Shown here in pieces: positions 1 to 8,840 of a stretch of 11,051 nt of DNA (positions are counted from its first letter, which is position 1; each line of letters opens with the position of its first letter). Source of the stretch: Bacteroidota bacterium (GTDB lineage Bacteria; Bacteroidota; Bacteroidia; Flavobacteriales; Crocinitomicaceae); NCBI GenBank assembly GCA_029558435.1, contig JAKQEZ010000438.1, positions 1-11,051 of the forward strand, written 5' to 3'. Under the pieces are notes generated by a model. It ran no database searches. It saw only the letters and a list, made by a program, of their open reading frames with translations, and was not told the DNA's origin. A program made the translations under genes and the position numbers.

Positions 1-763
1 CTGGTTTAGTAACAATTTGTACATTATCTACAAACCATCCATAAGTTACCCAAGCATTAATGTTTGGATTTGTTGGGTAAATACTTGTCCAACAAAAACG
101 AACTTGTACTGTTGAAGCACCAGCAGCAATTGCGCTTTCAATATCTACTTCAATTTTCTCAACATTTGGATACGGGTTAGATGAAGTTGAAGTGTGCATA
201 GCTTTTGAGCCATTGTCATATACTCTTGTCCAAGTTGTACCATCAGTAGAAACTTCTACATATTGATCATCGTAAAATTTAGCACCAGTTTGTTCAAACT
301 GCAACATAACTTGCGCATTTCCAGCTAAACCAGAAACGTTAATTACTGGACTTGTTAACTTATAATTTACACCTGTTGCTTGTGTACCAGTAGGGGTTGC
401 AGTTGGATTACCGTTTGAAACCTCACCATAGTTACCTCCATTTGTAAAGTTAAACGCTGGGAAACCCGCCCATGAGTCTTTAACAGCATCTGTTGTCCAT
501 CCATATGTAGAACCCGTTTGTCCTGCGTTATCTACTGTCCAAGAAGATGCTACAGAAGTTAATTCTGTACCTGTTAAATCGTACGTTTTAGTGTTATTAA
601 AATCATCTAACCAAACAACTGTACCAACTGCTTTTGGTGTTGTTGATGTAATTCCCTTAATAGCAGATTTATTAATCGCTTTATTAAGATTTAAAGCATT
701 CTGAGCTGATGCTGAACCAACACCTGCTACTAAGAACATTCCAAAAAGTAATTTTTTATTCAT
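1..763 (-). CDS. Secreted beta-sandwich protein, possible T9SS cargo (partial, C-terminus outside window)
   Basis: Reading the minus strand from the ATG at 763-761 gives 254 codons open to the window edge; no stop is reached. Residues 1-20 (MNKKLLFGMFLVAGVGSASA) are a clear signal peptide: basic start, hydrophobic core, A-S-A cleavage site before Gln21, so the protein leaves the cytoplasm. The mature part is rich in Thr, Ser, Asn, Gly and aromatic residues, as in extracellular beta-sandwich proteins. Residues about 138-254 resemble the MAM-like or 'choice-of-anchor J' jelly rolls of Bacteroidota surface proteins: 'LTSPVINVSGL', then 'VEVSTDGTTWTRV' (169-181), 'STVQVRF' (217-223) and the closing strand 'YGWFVDNVQIV' (241-251). 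These folds often accompany proteases, glycosidases or adhesins, so no activity can be assigned. A T9SS C-terminal sorting domain is plausible because sprA is the upstream neighbour, but that end is not visible. The start is supported by the signal peptide; no Shine-Dalgarno is seen, as is usual in this phylum. Confidence 0.85.
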   Translation of the reverse strand, partial: MNKKLLFGMFLVAGVGSASAQNALNLNKAINKSAIKGITSTTPKAVGTVVWLDDFNNTKTYDLTGTELTSVASSWTVDNAGQTGSTYGWTTDAVKDSWAGFPAFNFTNGGNYGEVSNGNPTATPTGTQATGVNYKLTSPVINVSGLAGNAQVMLQFEQTGAKFYDDQYVEVSTDGTTWTRVYDNGSKAMHTSTSSNPYPNVEKIEVDIESAIAAGASTVQVRFCWTSIYPTNPNINAWVTYGWFVDNVQIVTKP

Positions 764-869
764 TTTTATAATTTTATAGATTTAACAAATTTAGTAAAAA
801 ATTAAGAACCAAAACTTCTTCAAAAATTTTTAACACATTTTATTGATTGAACGGTATAAAAACTTAATT
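764..869. other. AT-rich intergenic gap between sprA and the secreted-protein gene
   Basis: These 106 bases separate the sprA stop (TAG, 872-870) from the ATG at 763. The gap is strongly AT-rich and contains a perfect 10-base AAAAATTTTT palindrome and several T runs. It holds no ORF and no RNA gene that I recognise. It carries one candidate promoter for the downstream gene. I see no GC-rich stem followed by a T-tract, so whether transcription from sprA stops here is open. Confidence 0.7.
786..814 (-). promoter_or_regulatory. Candidate Bacteroidota-type promoter for the secreted-protein gene
   Basis: On the minus strand, TAAATTTG (793-786) matches the Bacteroidota -7 consensus TAnnTTTG exactly. 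TTTTG (814-810) can serve as the -33 TTG element. The 16-base space between them is slightly shorter than the roughly 17-23 bases usually quoted. Transcription would start near base 780, giving a short A/T-rich leader of about 17 bases before the ATG at 763, without a Shine-Dalgarno sequence. The -7 match is seen directly; promoter activity is inferred. AT-rich DNA produces such matches by chance. Confidence 0.45.
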
Positions 870-3800
870 CTACTGTACTCCAGCCAAATTGTAACGTATT
901 TTAATTCCACAACTCATATTGCCTGTTGGGTACGAAGTAGCAATTTTTGGTTTATTAACTACTTGATCGTAATACAATTGCAATATTACAAAGCGTCCAA
1001 TATTATAATCCAATGATGCTTTGATAGACATCACTTTTTGGCCTGCTGTTGCTTGATCTGTTTGTTCCACAACCTTACGAATTACGGTTAAATTATTGCG
1101 TAATGAGAAGTCAAATCTGAAATTCATGTCGCTTGGTTTCAACCCTTTGATGGGCAAACGAACATTGGTGAACTTATATCCTGTACCAATGGTATATGTT
1201 GTACCCAACACTTCTGTAACTTGGTTGTTGTTTAACGATAGTGTTGAACTTCTTTCTTTAGAAATTTCAAACTTCGTAATCAACCCTTGTTTTTTCACAT
1301 TCCATGTTGCATCAAAACCAATTAACGGACTAAAACGTTCTGACATGGTTACGTTTTGAATTTGCATTCTGCCAATGTAATTGTTATTGATGTCCAATGC
1401 TGTTGGATTATCATTTGCATCAAACGTTGCATTCAAATTGGTTTGCATTCCTGCAACAGAAACCGTTGAAGTATATGCATGGCGAATAACGAATGATTTA
1501 ACCGCTTTTTTCATGAATTCCATTTTCGTCAAACCGTTATAGTTGATTGACCAGTTTGGAAGTGGCATGTTTTTAATTGGGTTAATGTTTTTGTCATTCA
1601 CTTTTCTATTGGTATAAGAAGTTAAGAATGCTCCCAACAACACTTCTTGTTGTGTTCCGCTGTACCCCGAATAATAACCACTGCTTAATTGAGTAGAATT
1701 TGAATTTTTCTGACCAATCAATGCCGAAACTTCTGCACGGTTATCCAATAATTTTTTAAACACCTCGGAGCTATAGTTTTTACCCAATGATGCAAATGCA
1801 CTTCCGATAGAAATGTTGGTATAAGTCAACTGTGCAATATCAACTCTACTTTGTGCTTCATACAAACCAGAAGTTTCATTCCATCTAAAGAATTCTGTTG
1901 AACTATTGCCATAAGTACGGTTAGCATTCAAATCAATTACTAAATCTTTTAACGGCTCTAATGTGGCACGAATAGTAATGTTTTGCGTATGTGTGTTGGT
2001 GTATTGACGATTAATGTTTTCATTTTTAACCAACCATCCTTTTTCGGATGCAACACGCGCAAAATCAAAACCTGTTTCTTTACCTGTAACACTATAGCGT
2101 TGTTTTCCAAAAATAAATCCGGCCATTGGCGATTTAAAATCATTTCCAAAACCAAGTATACGTGTTTCTTCATCGTAACCAGGCAATAAAGTACCATCGT
2201 TTTGAGAATAAGTTGCGCCTACATTTCGCACCGTCATCAATACTCGTGCAAAGAATCCTGCAACTGGATTGACTTTGTCTTTTTGTTTTTCTTCACGTTT
2301 TTTGATACGTTCAATTTTCTTTTCCCAACGTTCAATTTTCTTATCCCATTTTGCCTTTTCCTTTTCGGTCATTTCCTCTTCTGGTTTTGGCGGTACAGGT
2401 TTTGGATAACGCTCCTCTACTGGCGGTTTCTTACTTGCTGCTGGTTTTTGAGGATTGTTAACTGTGATGTTTTTCCCATCTGTAGTAATACGTTGACGCG
2501 CACTTCCAACCGTACTTTTACTTCCACCGCTCAATACTTTTTTGAAGAAAGGCAATTTATTATACAAGTTGGTAAAATTCAACTGTGTTTGAGCATTGAT
2601 AACACGGTTGTTTTGTACCGTATGTCCATATTCTGGTTGTGCCAAAGGAGCACGTTGCCAGTTAAAAGACCCACCATAAGTAAAGGTTGCCGTTGTCCAA
2701 TCCAATGCTGGAATTTTATTTAAAGGCAACGAATAATTGATGTTGTAATTGTGGGTATAATCAATCGTTTTACCCAAAGTGCGCATTTGGGTGCGGATAG
2801 AGTCTTTGAAATCACGGTATAAATCAGGACTTTCTTTTTTATCCACCTGACCATCTGGTTCAGCAAAAATTGCACGGTTATTAGCCGTAAACGTTAATTT
2901 CAAATTTCGTGTGATGTCGTATCCTAAGTTATAACTTCTGTTCCATGTAAATTGTTTGATATAAACAGGTCTGAACTCGTAATTAGGAACGAGGTTGTTT
3001 TTAACTTGACGTTCGTTGTAACTTCTCAACAAATCGTTGGTGAACGTAAAGTTTTTTGGAACGTAATTCAAATTAAACTCACGAATCAATGCCAACCATT
3101 TCGATTTTTTAAGTTTATCTTTTTTGAAGACATTTTTGAAAGGTTCCCACGGTTTTGCTTGGAAAGAATAGTTATATGTGAGGTTACCTGTCCACAACTT
3201 TGTGCGGTCGTATTTTATATTGAAATCGCGTTTTAAATCTTCAGAATAAGCATAAGAAGCCGACCAGTTTGCTAATCTCCAGAATGCTGGTTTTGCCCCA
3301 GGCGCTAATTGTTTACGTACATTGGTAAAGTTATACGAAATGCGTTCTTGGAAATCTTGCCCTTCTTTGGCTCTTCTTCTTCTTTCCGATTTTTCGTATT
3401 CCGACAATTTAATATCTGGATTGTAGGGATCGTATTCTGGGTTGATAATTCCAACCGAGTAACCAAAGAAGAATGGTAATGAAAGACCAAATTTCTTTCC
3501 AAAGAACTGTCCTAATTGCCAATTGGAGTTGAAGTTAGCATTGATGCGTTGATCGCGTTGACGTTCTTGCACACGACTATCCACTGCACCCCAATTGATT
3601 CCATAATAACTTGCCGATGCCGAGATGTTAAAGAAATCAGCACCTTGAATTTGAGCTTGCGCTATGGCAGCCGACCCTCCTTCTGAAACAAAATCAGATA
3701 GACGCATCTCATTCACCCAAACAATACCACAATGGGCCATGCCATCGTCTTGCCAAGAATTACCTTGTTTTTTAGGGTTGCGCACACCAATCATAATGGT

Positions 3801-6800
3801 TTTCATCCCTTGCAAATTCGGGTTACCTTTTACTTTGATGCGTTTATTGGAATAATTAGGATCACTAGATACGTATTCTAAGTTGTAGGAAACATTTGTA
3901 TTTCCAGCCTCAATCAAACGATTACGTTTCATTTTTAAATTGGTCAAATCTTCAAAAACAATCTCAATATCGTTATCCGATGGCCAAACATCGGTATCAA
4001 CCGTAGCTCCGAATGGTGTAATTTTTAATGGAATTTCATATTCGTAGTAATTCTCATTGAAATCCGTTCCTAATCTCACAAACACTGATAAATCATCGTT
4101 ATCCAATGGAGTTTGATCCACTTTAGATTCACCGTGAACAAACAATTTAATTTTTTTGTACCCGCGAACGTCAAATGTTACGTTTTTATAAGCTGCACGA
4201 GCATCTCCATCTTGCAAATTACATACTTCCAATGTTAAAGATTGCTCATTCATCTGACGTTGCACTTGCTGTGATGGGTCAATTTCACGTGTAATCCCTG
4301 GAGGAATTACGTAATTAATTGGTGTTCTGTCGGAGTTTTCTTGAATGTTTACAGCACCTATATCAAAACTTGTCAAATTAGGGTCGGTAACAACTCCTTC
4401 TCCAGGTTGACTCAAATCTTGTGTATAGCGACGCCATTCACCTCTTACTAATTCCAATTTTGCAAAGCGCAACAATACTTCTTCATCAAAATCTTTGAGG
4501 AACATACGCATGAAGCGAATAGAGCGGAAGTCACTGATATTATTAATTTTTTGAGTGAAATCGCGCACTGGAATTTTAAACTGGTACCAATATTCTTTGT
4601 CGCCGTTTCCTTTAGTAAAAGTTTGTCTGTTGGTAATGTAATTTGTTCCTACCACCATATCTTGTGGGCGCAAACTGACTTTGTATTGGAAATAATTTTC
4701 GGTTTCCTGCAAGTTATTATCTTGATTGATGTCTTCTCTATCTGGATCTAAACGTGGACCAATGGTGCTATAACCTTTGGTATTCATTGTATCATACATC
4801 TCTGGAGTTGGCGAGTTGCCTTCCATTCCATTGTATTTTTTATAACGATCCAAGACACTTAATTGTTGTGAATCGTAATTATCATCCAAATAATAGTTGT
4901 AATCATCCGAAGAAGGGTCGGCAATCATACGTGCTTTAGCAGCTGGTGATAGTGTCGTATTGGCATTTATCCAGTTGATATAATCTGCAAAATGAATTTT
5001 TTCTGCCGCATTGTTAAAACCATCCAAACCAACATCTTGGTTGATGCGAGCTTGTGGGTCGTTATCAAAAGCATTTACTGTTACTTGAGTGGTTGGAACT
5101 TGTGCCCACAATGTTGTATCCATGGTATTTGGAGCTGGAGCTCCATCTGGTGCCAATCCATTTTCATAACTTTTTCTGGAATCAGGTAGAATGTCTTCTG
5201 AAATATTACCTAAGTTAAAATACAAATCACCTCCTGTCATTAAAGAATTAGGATTTGCATCCTCTGCATCCTTATTGAAAGGGTCTAACACCCAAAATTG
5301 GATGTATTCAATGTTTGCTAACTCAAAATCGGTAGTTGTCATTGCACGCATTACACCTCCCCAACGGTCTTGTGGATTGGTGAAAAAACCATCTGCATCA
5401 ACGTGATTGGTTGTGTCAAAATTGTAAATTCCTCGTTCTTTTGGATAATAGGCCAATTGCAACAATTGTAAATTTGGAATAGTTCCATATTGATTTTGTT
5501 GCAACGGAAAGACCTCTTGGTAATTTACGTTTCTTGTTCTACTATCCGAATTTACCATTGGGTCATTGGCAATATGCGCTGGTGTATTGGCATCTTGACG
5601 GTAGAAAATATCATCAATGCGGTACCATGAAATTTTAGATCGTTTTGCAGTTTTAGCCAATCCTAAACTTGAAGCTTCTGGAAATAAAGAGGGCTGTCCT
5701 GTTGGTACGGATGCTAAATACCACGCATTAACACTTGTTAAGTCAATGGTGCTTTGCGCTCCTTCAAAATCATCAATATAAGAAATTCCGGCTTTGCTAA
5801 TAGCTCTTGGTTGACCCGGAATTAAGTGTGCAAATTCACCAGAAAAAGATAAAAACGATTTTTCTTTTGTGGAAATAACAGGTAATTTATCAATCAATTT
5901 GGTTAAGAACGGTAATTCTGTACGGAATTGAATATCAAAGCCAACAATGTTATTTTTATACGGCTCACTTCCTATATCAATTTTTTGAGTTACAGGACGT
6001 TCCATCATGCGCATCCACGTAGCTCCTACATTAAAATTTTGACTGAAACGATGTGCCACGCGCGCTCCAAACAAAGATTTTGCTTGAAAACCAAAAGCCG
6101 AGTTACTTTCAACCGATACTTTAATTTCTTGGTTAGAAGCTAGCAAACCGTCGTTCAAAATTTTAACACGTCCTAAGTTGTAATCAACTGTATAATCAAC
6201 ACCTTCGGTTAATTTGATACCACCTGCAGTAACCGACACGGCACCTTCTGGCACGTTCAATGAATTTAGCGGAATATCACTAGAAACAGATGATTTGTAT
6301 TCTCCTTTAAACAAGAATCTGTTTTTGGATGGAATTTGCTGGGCAGCTGTTTTTGTTGAGTCGTATAATTCTGTAAAGGCAAGACGGTCAACAGTTGTTT
6401 GAGGAATACCTTCTGCCAATAATTTTTGCGCTAATACTTTACCAAAAGGTTCAACTGTGCTGAAATAAATACGACCATTTCGAGCATTGATAGTACCACC
6501 ATTTTCAAATCGGTTGCCATTCAAATTCATAGGTACATAGTCAAAAACTCCATCCGAGAACGGTTGCCCCACTTGGTTGAGTTTATCCATTTCTAACATG
6601 GTAACAATCTGCACGTCGTCCAATCCGTCTTGAGGAAAGAATGGGATGTACAATGAGTTTTCAGGGTTGTTGTATAAAACATTCAAACGAAAACCTTCTT
6701 GACTAACTTGATATGCTCCGATTGAATAAACGTTTTTCATCATCAAATCCCACAACTTATTTTTTGGATAAGTCATTGTTGATTTCAACAATTTCAACAC

Positions 6801-8252
6801 CAAAGCATTTGTTCCGGTTACCCCATCTGTTGAAAGTTCACCAACTCTATAGGTTTGTCCTCTGTAAGTATATTCATAAGCAACTGCCAAAACCTCATCG
6901 TTATTGAGAGGCATATTTAGGGAAATAAATCCTAATTGCGCGTTGTATTGAAATTCAGATTCATTTAATTTTCTAGCACTTTCAACTTTTTCGTAATGTA
7001 TAGATTGCGTAAATGGACCTGGCGCCACCACTTGTGAGCTCAATGTTGGTACAGCAGCTGTAAAATCTCTAATTCCGGGCTGAGCTGTTGCCCATGCATA
7101 CAAACCATTAGCGTTATTGTCTGGCAATGGGTTATTGGACAAGGTTCCTGGTGTCCCTTCTAAGTAATCTGGCATTCCCTCCCCCATATCGGTAAATGCA
7201 ACAATGTTTCTTGTATTTTCTGTTGCGTTTGTTTTATTGGTTATCCAAACTTCTAATCGGGAAATATTGATACCAGAATTGACAATTGGAAGTTCTTTTA
7301 AAGCTGCATCGTAATTATCTCTAAAATAATAGTTTAAGAAATAGTGGCGATTAGCTTCATATTGATCGGCTGGAAGTTCAAATGTTTGTTTTTGAGCCCC
7401 TCCTTCTACTTTAATTTCTTTACGTTGCCCTTTAGAAGATGCAGCAATTAGGTCGAGGGTTGTTCTTCCGAATTTTAATTTCGTACTAGCACCAAACAAT
7501 GTTTTAGAGCTTGGAATTAATGTTGTTGGTAAATCCAACGATACGTTTCCAAGTGCAATGCTTTGAACAATTTGGTCTTCATCACCCGTATATTCTAATT
7601 TTTGAACATTTTCAAATTCAAAATTAGCTTGTGTGTTGTAGCTCAAACCAAGTTTTACACGTGTACCAATTTGTCCTACCACATTAAAATTAATGTTTTG
7701 GTTGAAATCAAAACGTGTGATGCGTCTTTGTTTTACAGGTAGAAGCGGATTATCGTAGCGCGAAGAGTTAACGCCTAAACCAATTTCAACCGTACCTTGT
7801 GGTTTGATAGTAATTTGGTCGGAACCAAAAAAGTTTTTAAAAAGTTTATTTTTTATTTTTATTGGAATATCAAATGGTTGACTATCCTCTGTTTGTTGGT
7901 CAATTTTATCTTTCCAGTTATCACTTATGGATTTTTTTCTGTCGTATTCCAAATATTCTTCCAAGGTCATCATGGAAGGTGGGCGAAAATCTATTCCAGA
8001 AGTACCAATTGTTTCTTTAAAAACATAGGTCCCTGTAACAGGGTCATACACAATGGTCTGTTGCACAGATGATGGGTCGCCAAAATCAAAGCTTTGTTTT
8101 TTACTTTGCGTTGGGTCGTATGTTGGAGTAATAGGGTATCTTAAACTATCTGTTTGTGCGTAAATAGTAGTTGCACATACACAAGTAAGAATAAGAAAAC
8201 AAATTCTTGCGCAATTCCTCATAAGTAGGATATGTGTGATTTTGTTCAACAC
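870..8252 (-). CDS. sprA: SprA/Sov, outer-membrane translocon of the type IX secretion system
   Basis: SprA is the very large outer-membrane beta-barrel through which T9SS clients reach the cell surface; in Flavobacterium johnsoniae it is also needed for gliding (established for the family). The length, 2450-2460 residues, is normal, and the frame is open from start to TAG, so the gene looks intact. The N-terminus is a signal peptide: from the internal ATG at 8222, MRNCARICFLILTCVCATTIYA, cleaved before Gln. Family hallmarks seen include 'FDFNQNINFNVVGQIGTRVK' (near residue 180), 'ALGNVSLDLP', 'YRGQTYRVGEL', 'SYIDDFEGAQS' (near 823) and 'EYDPYNPDIKLSEYEKSERR'. Long stretches alternate polar and hydrophobic residues, as barrel strands do. 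An unusual Pro-rich/charged insert lies at 2453-2274. The longest frame starts at GTG 8252, 7 bases after ruvA; the ATG at 8222 gives a more compact signal peptide and a 37-base gap, and I prefer it. Probably cotranscribed with ruvA and maeB. Confidence 0.97.
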   Translation of the reverse strand: MLNKITHILLMRNCARICFLILTCVCATTIYAQTDSLRYPITPTYDPTQSKKQSFDFGDPSSVQQTIVYDPVTGTYVFKETIGTSGIDFRPPSMMTLEEYLEYDRKKSISDNWKDKIDQQTEDSQPFDIPIKIKNKLFKNFFGSDQITIKPQGTVEIGLGVNSSRYDNPLLPVKQRRITRFDFNQNINFNVVGQIGTRVKLGLSYNTQANFEFENVQKLEYTGDEDQIVQSIALGNVSLDLPTTLIPSSKTLFGASTKLKFGRTTLDLIAASSKGQRKEIKVEGGAQKQTFELPADQYEANRHYFLNYYFRDNYDAALKELPIVNSGINISRLEVWITNKTNATENTRNIVAFTDMGEGMPDYLEGTPGTLSNNPLPDNNANGLYAWATAQPGIRDFTAAVPTLSSQVVAPGPFTQSIHYEKVESARKLNESEFQYNAQLGFISLNMPLNNDEVLAVAYEYTYRGQTYRVGELSTDGVTGTNALVLKLLKSTMTYPKNKLWDLMMKNVYSIGAYQVSQEGFRLNVLYNNPENSLYIPFFPQDGLDDVQIVTMLEMDKLNQVGQPFSDGVFDYVPMNLNGNRFENGGTINARNGRIYFSTVEPFGKVLAQKLLAEGIPQTTVDRLAFTELYDSTKTAAQQIPSKNRFLFKGEYKSSVSSDIPLNSLNVPEGAVSVTAGGIKLTEGVDYTVDYNLGRVKILNDGLLASNQEIKVSVESNSAFGFQAKSLFGARVAHRFSQNFNVGATWMRMMERPVTQKIDIGSEPYKNNIVGFDIQFRTELPFLTKLIDKLPVISTKEKSFLSFSGEFAHLIPGQPRAISKAGISYIDDFEGAQSTIDLTSVNAWYLASVPTGQPSLFPEASSLGLAKTAKRSKISWYRIDDIFYRQDANTPAHIANDPMVNSDSRTRNVNYQEVFPLQQNQYGTIPNLQLLQLAYYPKERGIYNFDTTNHVDADGFFTNPQDRWGGVMRAMTTTDFELANIEYIQFWVLDPFNKDAEDANPNSLMTGGDLYFNLGNISEDILPDSRKSYENGLAPDGAPAPNTMDTTLWAQVPTTQVTVNAFDNDPQARINQDVGLDGFNNAAEKIHFADYINWINANTTLSPAAKARMIADPSSDDYNYYLDDNYDSQQLSVLDRYKKYNGMEGNSPTPEMYDTMNTKGYSTIGPRLDPDREDINQDNNLQETENYFQYKVSLRPQDMVVGTNYITNRQTFTKGNGDKEYWYQFKIPVRDFTQKINNISDFRSIRFMRMFLKDFDEEVLLRFAKLELVRGEWRRYTQDLSQPGEGVVTDPNLTSFDIGAVNIQENSDRTPINYVIPPGITREIDPSQQVQRQMNEQSLTLEVCNLQDGDARAAYKNVTFDVRGYKKIKLFVHGESKVDQTPLDNDDLSVFVRLGTDFNENYYEYEIPLKITPFGATVDTDVWPSDNDIEIVFEDLTNLKMKRNRLIEAGNTNVSYNLEYVSSDPNYSNKRIKVKGNPNLQGMKTIMIGVRNPKKQGNSWQDDGMAHCGIVWVNEMRLSDFVSEGGSAAIAQAQIQGADFFNISASASYYGINWGAVDSRVQERQRDQRINANFNSNWQLGQFFGKKFGLSLPFFFGYSVGIINPEYDPYNPDIKLSEYEKSERRRRAKEGQDFQERISYNFTNVRKQLAPGAKPAFWRLANWSASYAYSEDLKRDFNIKYDRTKLWTGNLTYNYSFQAKPWEPFKNVFKKDKLKKSKWLALIREFNLNYVPKNFTFTNDLLRSYNERQVKNNLVPNYEFRPVYIKQFTWNRSYNLGYDITRNLKLTFTANNRAIFAEPDGQVDKKESPDLYRDFKDSIRTQMRTLGKTIDYTHNYNINYSLPLNKIPALDWTTATFTYGGSFNWQRAPLAQPEYGHTVQNNRVINAQTQLNFTNLYNKLPFFKKVLSGGSKSTVGSARQRITTDGKNITVNNPQKPAASKKPPVEERYPKPVPPKPEEEMTEKEKAKWDKKIERWEKKIERIKKREEKQKDKVNPVAGFFARVLMTVRNVGATYSQNDGTLLPGYDEETRILGFGNDFKSPMAGFIFGKQRYSVTGKETGFDFARVASEKGWLVKNENINRQYTNTHTQNITIRATLEPLKDLVIDLNANRTYGNSSTEFFRWNETSGLYEAQSRVDIAQLTYTNISIGSAFASLGKNYSSEVFKKLLDNRAEVSALIGQKNSNSTQLSSGYYSGYSGTQQEVLLGAFLTSYTNRKVNDKNINPIKNMPLPNWSINYNGLTKMEFMKKAVKSFVIRHAYTSTVSVAGMQTNLNATFDANDNPTALDINNNYIGRMQIQNVTMSERFSPLIGFDATWNVKKQGLITKFEISKERSSTLSLNNNQVTEVLGTTYTIGTGYKFTNVRLPIKGLKPSDMNFRFDFSLRNNLTVIRKVVEQTDQATAGQKVMSIKASLDYNIGRFVILQLYYDQVVNKPKIATSYPTGNMSCGIKIRYNLAGVQ
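2274..2453 (-). other. 60-residue bipartite Pro-rich/charged insert within SprA
   Basis: This segment, about residues 1924-1983 counted from the ATG at 8222, breaks the beta-strand pattern of SprA. Its first 24 residues hold all nine of its prolines, in runs such as 'YPKPVPPKPEEE'. The following 36 residues contain no proline or glycine and are dominated by Lys, Arg and Glu, so they probably form a charged helix. By count the whole segment has 21 Lys/Arg and 14 Asp/Glu in 60 residues. It lies between strand-like sequence ending near 'KSTVGSARQRIT' and 'NPVAGFFARVLMTV', so it is best read as a loop or extension of the barrel. Whether it faces the periplasm or the outside cannot be told from sequence. 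Confidence 0.75.
2307..2342 (-). repeat. Tandem 21-base repeat encoding a heptad (KKIERWE-KKIERIK) in SprA
   Basis: The 15-base string acgttcaattttctt occurs at 2307-2321 and again at 2328-2342, a period of exactly 21 bases or seven codons. On the coding strand each copy reads AAG AAA ATT GAA CGT, giving KKIER twice with identical codons. With flanking codons this becomes WDKKIER-WEKKIER. Identical codons together with an exact heptad period suggest a recent small tandem duplication in the helical part of the charged insert. Confidence 0.8.
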
Positions 8253-8259
8253 GTATATA

Positions 8260-8835
8260 TTATAAAATTTTTAATGCTTCTTTAATTATCTTTTCCACGG
8301 AGTCATCCATCTGACTCACTTTATCAATCGCTTTTTCAGCCAATTTCTTGTCAAAACCAAGCGAAATTAATGCTGTTAACGCATCAAATCTGTTTGTATT
8401 GTTCTGAGTGAAAATATTTTCAGAAGAAAAGTTCATTTTAACAACTTTATCTTTCAAATCAATGATTACTCGTTGAGCAGTTTTTGCTCCAATACCTTTT
8501 ATACTTTGAATGGTTCGCACATCTTCTGTTTGGATGGCATTGGCTACTTCTTCGGGGGTTAGCGAAGAGAGCATAATCATACCTGTGCTTGGACCAATTC
8601 CTGAAACAGAAATTAAATGTTCAAACATCGATCGTTCATCGGTGGTTGCAAATCCATAAAGTAGATGTGCATCTTCGCGCACAATCATTTTGGTGTAAAT
8701 TTTTACAGCCTCATTGCTTCCAAGTGCCGAAAATGTATTCAGTGATATATTCACAAAATAACCAACACCATTGCATTCTACAATGATGTTAGTTGGATTT
8801 TTTTCTATTAGTTTTCCGTTTAAATGTGCAATCAT
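8260..8835 (-). CDS. ruvA: RuvA, Holliday junction-binding subunit of the RuvABC complex
   Basis: RuvA binds four-way DNA junctions as a tetramer and loads the RuvB motor for branch migration in recombination repair, in the cytoplasm (family knowledge). The 191-residue product is of normal family length and shows all three domains. The N-terminal OB-fold (about 1-63) begins MIAHLNGKL and ends with the conserved 'REDAHLLYGF' (53-62). The middle domain has two helix-hairpin-helix motifs, 'VSGIGPSTG' (77-85) and 'IKGIGAKTAQRVIIDLKDK' (112-130). A poorly conserved linker (about 131-147) leads to the C-terminal RuvB-binding helices (about 148-191, 'DALTALISLGF'). The ATG at 8835 fits the family start. 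It lies 5 bases after the maeB stop without a Shine-Dalgarno, suggesting cotranscription and perhaps translational coupling. ruvB and ruvC are not in the window. The gene is intact. Confidence 0.97.
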   Translation of the reverse strand: MIAHLNGKLIEKNPTNIIVECNGVGYFVNISLNTFSALGSNEAVKIYTKMIVREDAHLLYGFATTDERSMFEHLISVSGIGPSTGMIMLSSLTPEEVANAIQTEDVRTIQSIKGIGAKTAQRVIIDLKDKVVKMNFSSENIFTQNNTNRFDALTALISLGFDKKLAEKAIDKVSQMDDSVEKIIKEALKIL

Positions 8836-8840
8836 AGGGG

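Noticed and set aside
798..828. Possible terminator after sprA: AAGAA, 7-base loop, TTCTT, then a T run on the minus strand
   Set aside because: The stem has only five pairs, one of them G-C, and overlaps the candidate promoter. It is too weak to call an intrinsic terminator.
1958..2197. A 79-codon minus-strand open frame overlapping sprA in another frame
   Set aside because: It sits within intact sprA coding sequence, shows no motif, and sprA needs no frameshift here.
2202..2723. A 173-codon plus-strand open frame antisense to sprA
   Set aside because: It is rich in Phe, Cys and Trp because it is the reverse complement of the Lys/Glu/Pro-rich sprA insert, and it resembles no protein family I know. 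The opposite frame is clearly coding sprA.
8174..8185. Possible lipobox around the cysteines in the SprA signal peptide (LTCVC)
   Set aside because: The -1 residue before the first Cys is Thr rather than Gly, Ala or Ser, there is a good signal peptidase I site at YA|Q, and SprA is an integral barrel protein rather than a lipoprotein.
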